DNA of 7,591 nucleotides from Verrucomicrobiota bacterium (lineage in GTDB: Bacteria; Verrucomicrobiota; Verrucomicrobiia; Limisphaerales; JADLHS01): NCBI GenBank assembly GCA_025360895.1, contig JANYBF010000086.1, positions 1 to 7,591 on the forward strand, in the 5' to 3' direction. The notes under the pieces were generated by a model. The model was not told the DNA's origin. It worked only from the letters and a program-made list of their open reading frames with translations, and ran no database searches. The translations under genes were made by a program, and so were the position numbers. Below, piece by piece: positions 4,870-7,591 of the stretch (position 1 is its first letter; every line of letters begins with the position of its first letter).

Positions 4870-7591
4870 ATGATCAAATTTCGATTCTTATCCATTTTTC
4901 TGGTAACCGCTCAGGCCATCGCGCAGGGGCCGAATGAAGCCAAGGAAGAGGTCGTTGCGCCGAAGGTGACCGACCGTTCGCCGGAGTGGCAGAAGCGGAT
5001 GATGATTTTTCCGCAGCGCGAGGAGCTGCCGGATACGTTGCGATTCAGTGATGGGCGCAATGTCATCCATATGACGGATGTCTTTTTGGAGCTGGGTTAC
5101 AGCACGGAGGAGTTTGCGAAGCGGCTGGGGCCGCCGGATGTGCATTTGCCGCCGCGCTTGGTTTGTGGCGAGGGCGCGGATGCAGAAAATGGCACGGTCG
5201 TTCGTGTGCTGAATCGCTATGGCATGCTGCAATCGCAGTTCGCGGCGTTTCCACCGCAGGTGAAGGGCGGCGTGCAGGTCGTGGCGTTGCGCGGGGAATC
5301 GCGCGACTGGATTGCGGCGGCTCCGTTTGCCGCTGAGCCGAGGGAGATTCGGGTGTTCGATGATCGCGGGTTGCTGCAAACGGTGATCGCGCTGCCGCCG
5401 GAGATTGCGACGCCGGTGGTGCTGGCGAGCGGGAGATTTCTGGGCGGGGAGGATGAGCAGATTCTCGTCGCGCCGAGGGATCAAACTCACACGGCGCTAC
5501 CGATCGGGCTGTGGAGTGCGCAGGGCAAGGCACTGGCGCGCTGGCAGGTGGCGCGTCCGCCGGGTCGGGGCACGGTGCAATTCACGACTTTGCCGGAGAC
5601 GGACCGCGACAGGCTGCTGGCTTACTTTCCAGCGGTGCGCGCGGCGATGGCCTATCAGTTTTCCGATAAGACGCCGCCGCAATCGCGGGCTTTTCTGCTC
5701 CCGCAGGCTGACGAGCAAACGGTGCTTTCCGCATCGGCTTACGATTCATCCTACCTGCTCGCGGGGCGGAATGATGATGTCGTTTTATCCAAACTCGACC
5801 TGCTGGATGAGGCGGGCCGGACGAAGGCGACGCAAGATGTGGGGCGACGGGAGAATTCATTTTGGAATCTGCACATGAAGCAAGATGTCGGTTATGTGCG
5901 TCGCGGTGGTTATGGCCAAGGCGGCAATAACAACGTGCCGGACATTTGGCGGGCCTACGACAAGACTCGCGACCCAAAGCTGCTGCTCTCGGAAGACCCG
6001 CTGCAATGGGTGGGAGATCGCTTCGGCGCGAAGCCGCTGAAAATGGGCGAGCTGCTTTTCCCCTACTGGAGCGTGTGGCTGAATACGTGGACGAAAGTCG
6101 GCGAAATCAAGGACGCGCAAGGACTCTCCGCCTACAGCGTGGTGGCGGCGGATGGAAAGACGGAGAACGACAGCTCGATTTACAAAGGCGATGTCTCGAT
6201 TGACCGCCAGCTCTTGCTGCACTCGCGAGTGTTCTTCTGGCTGAGCGCGGCGAATGTGCGCGGCCTCGGGATGGATGCGGAGCATTTCGTCGGCGCGACT
6301 TCGCTGCATGAGTTGGGCGCTGCGATGGATTACAAGGCGGCGAATATCTCGCAGTTCGTGCTGTTTCTAAAATCGCGCTTTGGGACCATTGAGGCGCTGA
6401 ACTCGCAGTGCAAAACGCCCTTCAAATCGTGGGCGGAAGTGGACCCTCCGCGTGGGCAAAATCGCGGTGAGTGGGACACGGTGGTGGGCCGGGAAAAGCC
6501 GTTCCCGCCTTACTTCGACGAGTGGGCGGAGTATTCTTGGAACATGCAACTCGCCACTCGCTTTGCTGATGCAAAGCGCGACTCGTTGCTCGCGGGCTTT
6601 GCGCCGGAGCTGATCAAAAATCACCGCCCCGGCTTTGGCAAAGACATGGGCATCGCGGGGCTGACGCTGGGCACCTCCACGGGCGGCTCGGTTTATTCAC
6701 CGCTGCCGGGCGTCTATCACGAAATCTGGCAGGTCATCTCTCCAAACACTTCCGGGCAATGGAACTTCAGCTACGGCGAATACCAAAACAACGAACTGCC
6801 TTACGAATACACGCGGCTGAAATGGCAGTGGAAGCAGGGCTTGCTCGCCGCGAATATGCAGGAGCCCATCTCTCCGCAAATGCTGGCGGCGGACGGCGAG
6901 CCGCGTCCGGGACAGATCGGCGGCGTGGGCCAAGTGCGGCCCGTGATGGTGAACGATGGGCCGCAGGGTCCGACCCGATTTAACATCGCGCAAATCGGCG
7001 TGGGCGCGGGGCGCAATGGATTGCTAAAATCGCTGACGAGCGAAGGCACGTTTGAAGGCAGCACCTACGTCGTGCCGTTTCACGCGAAAGTGCAGTCGGT
7101 GGCGCTGGCTGCGCCGCAGAGTTTTTCCAGCGTAGCGCGGCAGGAGTTGCCTGTCGCCAAACTCTCGCTGCACAACGATCAAGTGGAAGTCACCTTCAGC
7201 GGACGCGGCGCTGCGGGCAGCAAATTGACGCTGGGGATTTCGCAACGCGGCGCGGAGTTGCCCGGCGCACGGCAGACGTTTGCGCTCGGCGCGGCGGCGC
7301 AGAATTTCCGCTATGCGTTTCGCAATCACATGACGCTGCACGACGTGAAGCTGCTCGTGCAGATCGAAGGCGCGGATGCAGCGGTCGCGGACTTTCACGC
7401 AAGCTGGCAGCAAGACCTCGTGGCCGCGCGGGCTGGGATTCGCTACGGCACGCAGCATCGCGGCGGAGTCTCGTTTGATCTGTTGGACCGGGCGATGGTC
7501 GCGTCGCGTGCGCCGCGCGGTAAATTCACCGCGCAGGCCACGCCGACCGCTGCCGAACTACCGCCGGATGCGCAGCCGCCGACATGGACGA
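4870..7591 (+). CDS. Very large secreted protein, possible TIM-barrel glycoside hydrolase (3' end outside window)
   Basis: The frame is open from ATG 4870 to the window edge: 907 complete codons without a stop. It starts 19 bases after the fucosidase gene's final TAA with no visible Shine-Dalgarno site. A signal peptide (MIKFRFLSIF to AIA, cleavage near residue 18) predicts export. Residues from about 20 to 320 look beta-rich; ASGRFLGGEDEQILVAPRD (near 185) resembles an FG-GAP or propeller-type strand pair. From about 327 (ENSFWNLHMKQDVGY) an alpha/beta region follows. It includes a glycine/asparagine-rich loop (RRGGYGQGGNNN, about 345) and FLKSRFGTIEALN with KSWAEVDPPR (about 497-527), then YFDEWAEYSWNM (about 548). 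A 'YG-x-IEALN' helix followed by 'W-x-EV-x-PP' is typical of GH42-like and other clan GH-A sugar hydrolases. From about residue 760 it is beta-sandwich-like. Catalytic glutamates were not identified, so the glycosidase call is an inference from this local similarity and the fucosidase next to it. Confidence 0.6.
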   Translation, partial: MIKFRFLSIFLVTAQAIAQGPNEAKEEVVAPKVTDRSPEWQKRMMIFPQREELPDTLRFSDGRNVIHMTDVFLELGYSTEEFAKRLGPPDVHLPPRLVCGEGADAENGTVVRVLNRYGMLQSQFAAFPPQVKGGVQVVALRGESRDWIAAAPFAAEPREIRVFDDRGLLQTVIALPPEIATPVVLASGRFLGGEDEQILVAPRDQTHTALPIGLWSAQGKALARWQVARPPGRGTVQFTTLPETDRDRLLAYFPAVRAAMAYQFSDKTPPQSRAFLLPQADEQTVLSASAYDSSYLLAGRNDDVVLSKLDLLDEAGRTKATQDVGRRENSFWNLHMKQDVGYVRRGGYGQGGNNNVPDIWRAYDKTRDPKLLLSEDPLQWVGDRFGAKPLKMGELLFPYWSVWLNTWTKVGEIKDAQGLSAYSVVAADGKTENDSSIYKGDVSIDRQLLLHSRVFFWLSAANVRGLGMDAEHFVGATSLHELGAAMDYKAANISQFVLFLKSRFGTIEALNSQCKTPFKSWAEVDPPRGQNRGEWDTVVGREKPFPPYFDEWAEYSWNMQLATRFADAKRDSLLAGFAPELIKNHRPGFGKDMGIAGLTLGTSTGGSVYSPLPGVYHEIWQVISPNTSGQWNFSYGEYQNNELPYEYTRLKWQWKQGLLAANMQEPISPQMLAADGEPRPGQIGGVGQVRPVMVNDGPQGPTRFNIAQIGVGAGRNGLLKSLTSEGTFEGSTYVVPFHAKVQSVALAAPQSFSSVARQELPVAKLSLHNDQVEVTFSGRGAAGSKLTLGISQRGAELPGARQTFALGAAAQNFRYAFRNHMTLHDVKLLVQIEGADAAVADFHASWQQDLVAARAGIRYGTQHRGGVSFDLLDRAMVASRAPRGKFTAQATPTAAELPPDAQPPTWT
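7515..7534. repeat. Perfect 7-bp inverted repeat within the large gene
   Basis: GCGCGGT and ACCGCGC are separated by AAATTC (7522-7527), giving a stem of seven GC-rich pairs with a six-base loop. It lies inside the open frame and is not followed by a T run, so it is unlikely to be a terminator. It may simply reflect GC-rich coding sequence. Confidence 0.4.

Noticed and set aside
5405..5878. Overlapping plus- and minus-strand frames of about 130-200 codons within 4888-5977
   Set aside because: They are Arg-rich or Pro-rich translations typical of wrong frames. The single frame starting at 4870 is continuous through the whole region and has a signal peptide.

Overview
All genes run on the + strand: a tight series of secreted-protein genes behind the tail of an aromatic-acid decarboxylase gene, then an interrupted alpha-L-fucosidase gene, then a very large secreted protein that leaves the window. 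Four successive reading frames begin with Sec-type signal peptides. Together with the GC-rich coding DNA, the scarcity of Shine-Dalgarno sites, and the mix of an SGNH hydrolase of the 'GQSIT' type, a right-handed beta-helix protein and a GH29 enzyme, this fits a polysaccharide-degrading bacterium of the Planctomycetota-Verrucomicrobiota group. Verrucomicrobiota is the best guess, inferred from gene content rather than from any marker gene.

Region 1 (1-3075) looks like an operon. The 3' end of a UbiD-like decarboxylase gene overlaps the SGNH hydrolase gene by ATGA. The SGNH gene ends in tandem stops (TAG TAA), the second of which overlaps the ATG of the beta-helix gene. Nine bases after the beta-helix gene, behind the clearest Shine-Dalgarno site in the window, a fourth frame starts. 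It encodes only a signal peptide (33 aa) before a TAA, so it looks like the stump of a lost secreted-protein gene.

Region 2 (about 3061-4850) differs in character. A short AT-richer spacer leads into a GH29 alpha-L-fucosidase gene with a clearly lower third-codon-position GC (about 60% against about 82% in the beta-helix gene, in two 57-codon samples counted by hand). An in-frame TGA at 4560-4562 splits this gene. The catalytic barrel is intact upstream, and the C-terminal beta-sandwich domain continues in the same frame to a natural TAA at 4850.

Region 3 (4870-7591) is one uninterrupted frame of more than 907 codons without a stop in the window. It encodes a secreted protein, possibly a TIM-barrel glycoside hydrolase.

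Inferred joint role: the secreted proteins would deacylate, bind or cleave, and defucosylate a complex (perhaps algal or plant) polysaccharide outside the cytoplasm. The decarboxylase is the metabolic outlier. No RNA gene, CRISPR array, insertion sequence, origin or convincing terminator was seen. The most notable features are the signal-peptide stump next to a composition break, and the nonsense-interrupted fucosidase immediately downstream.
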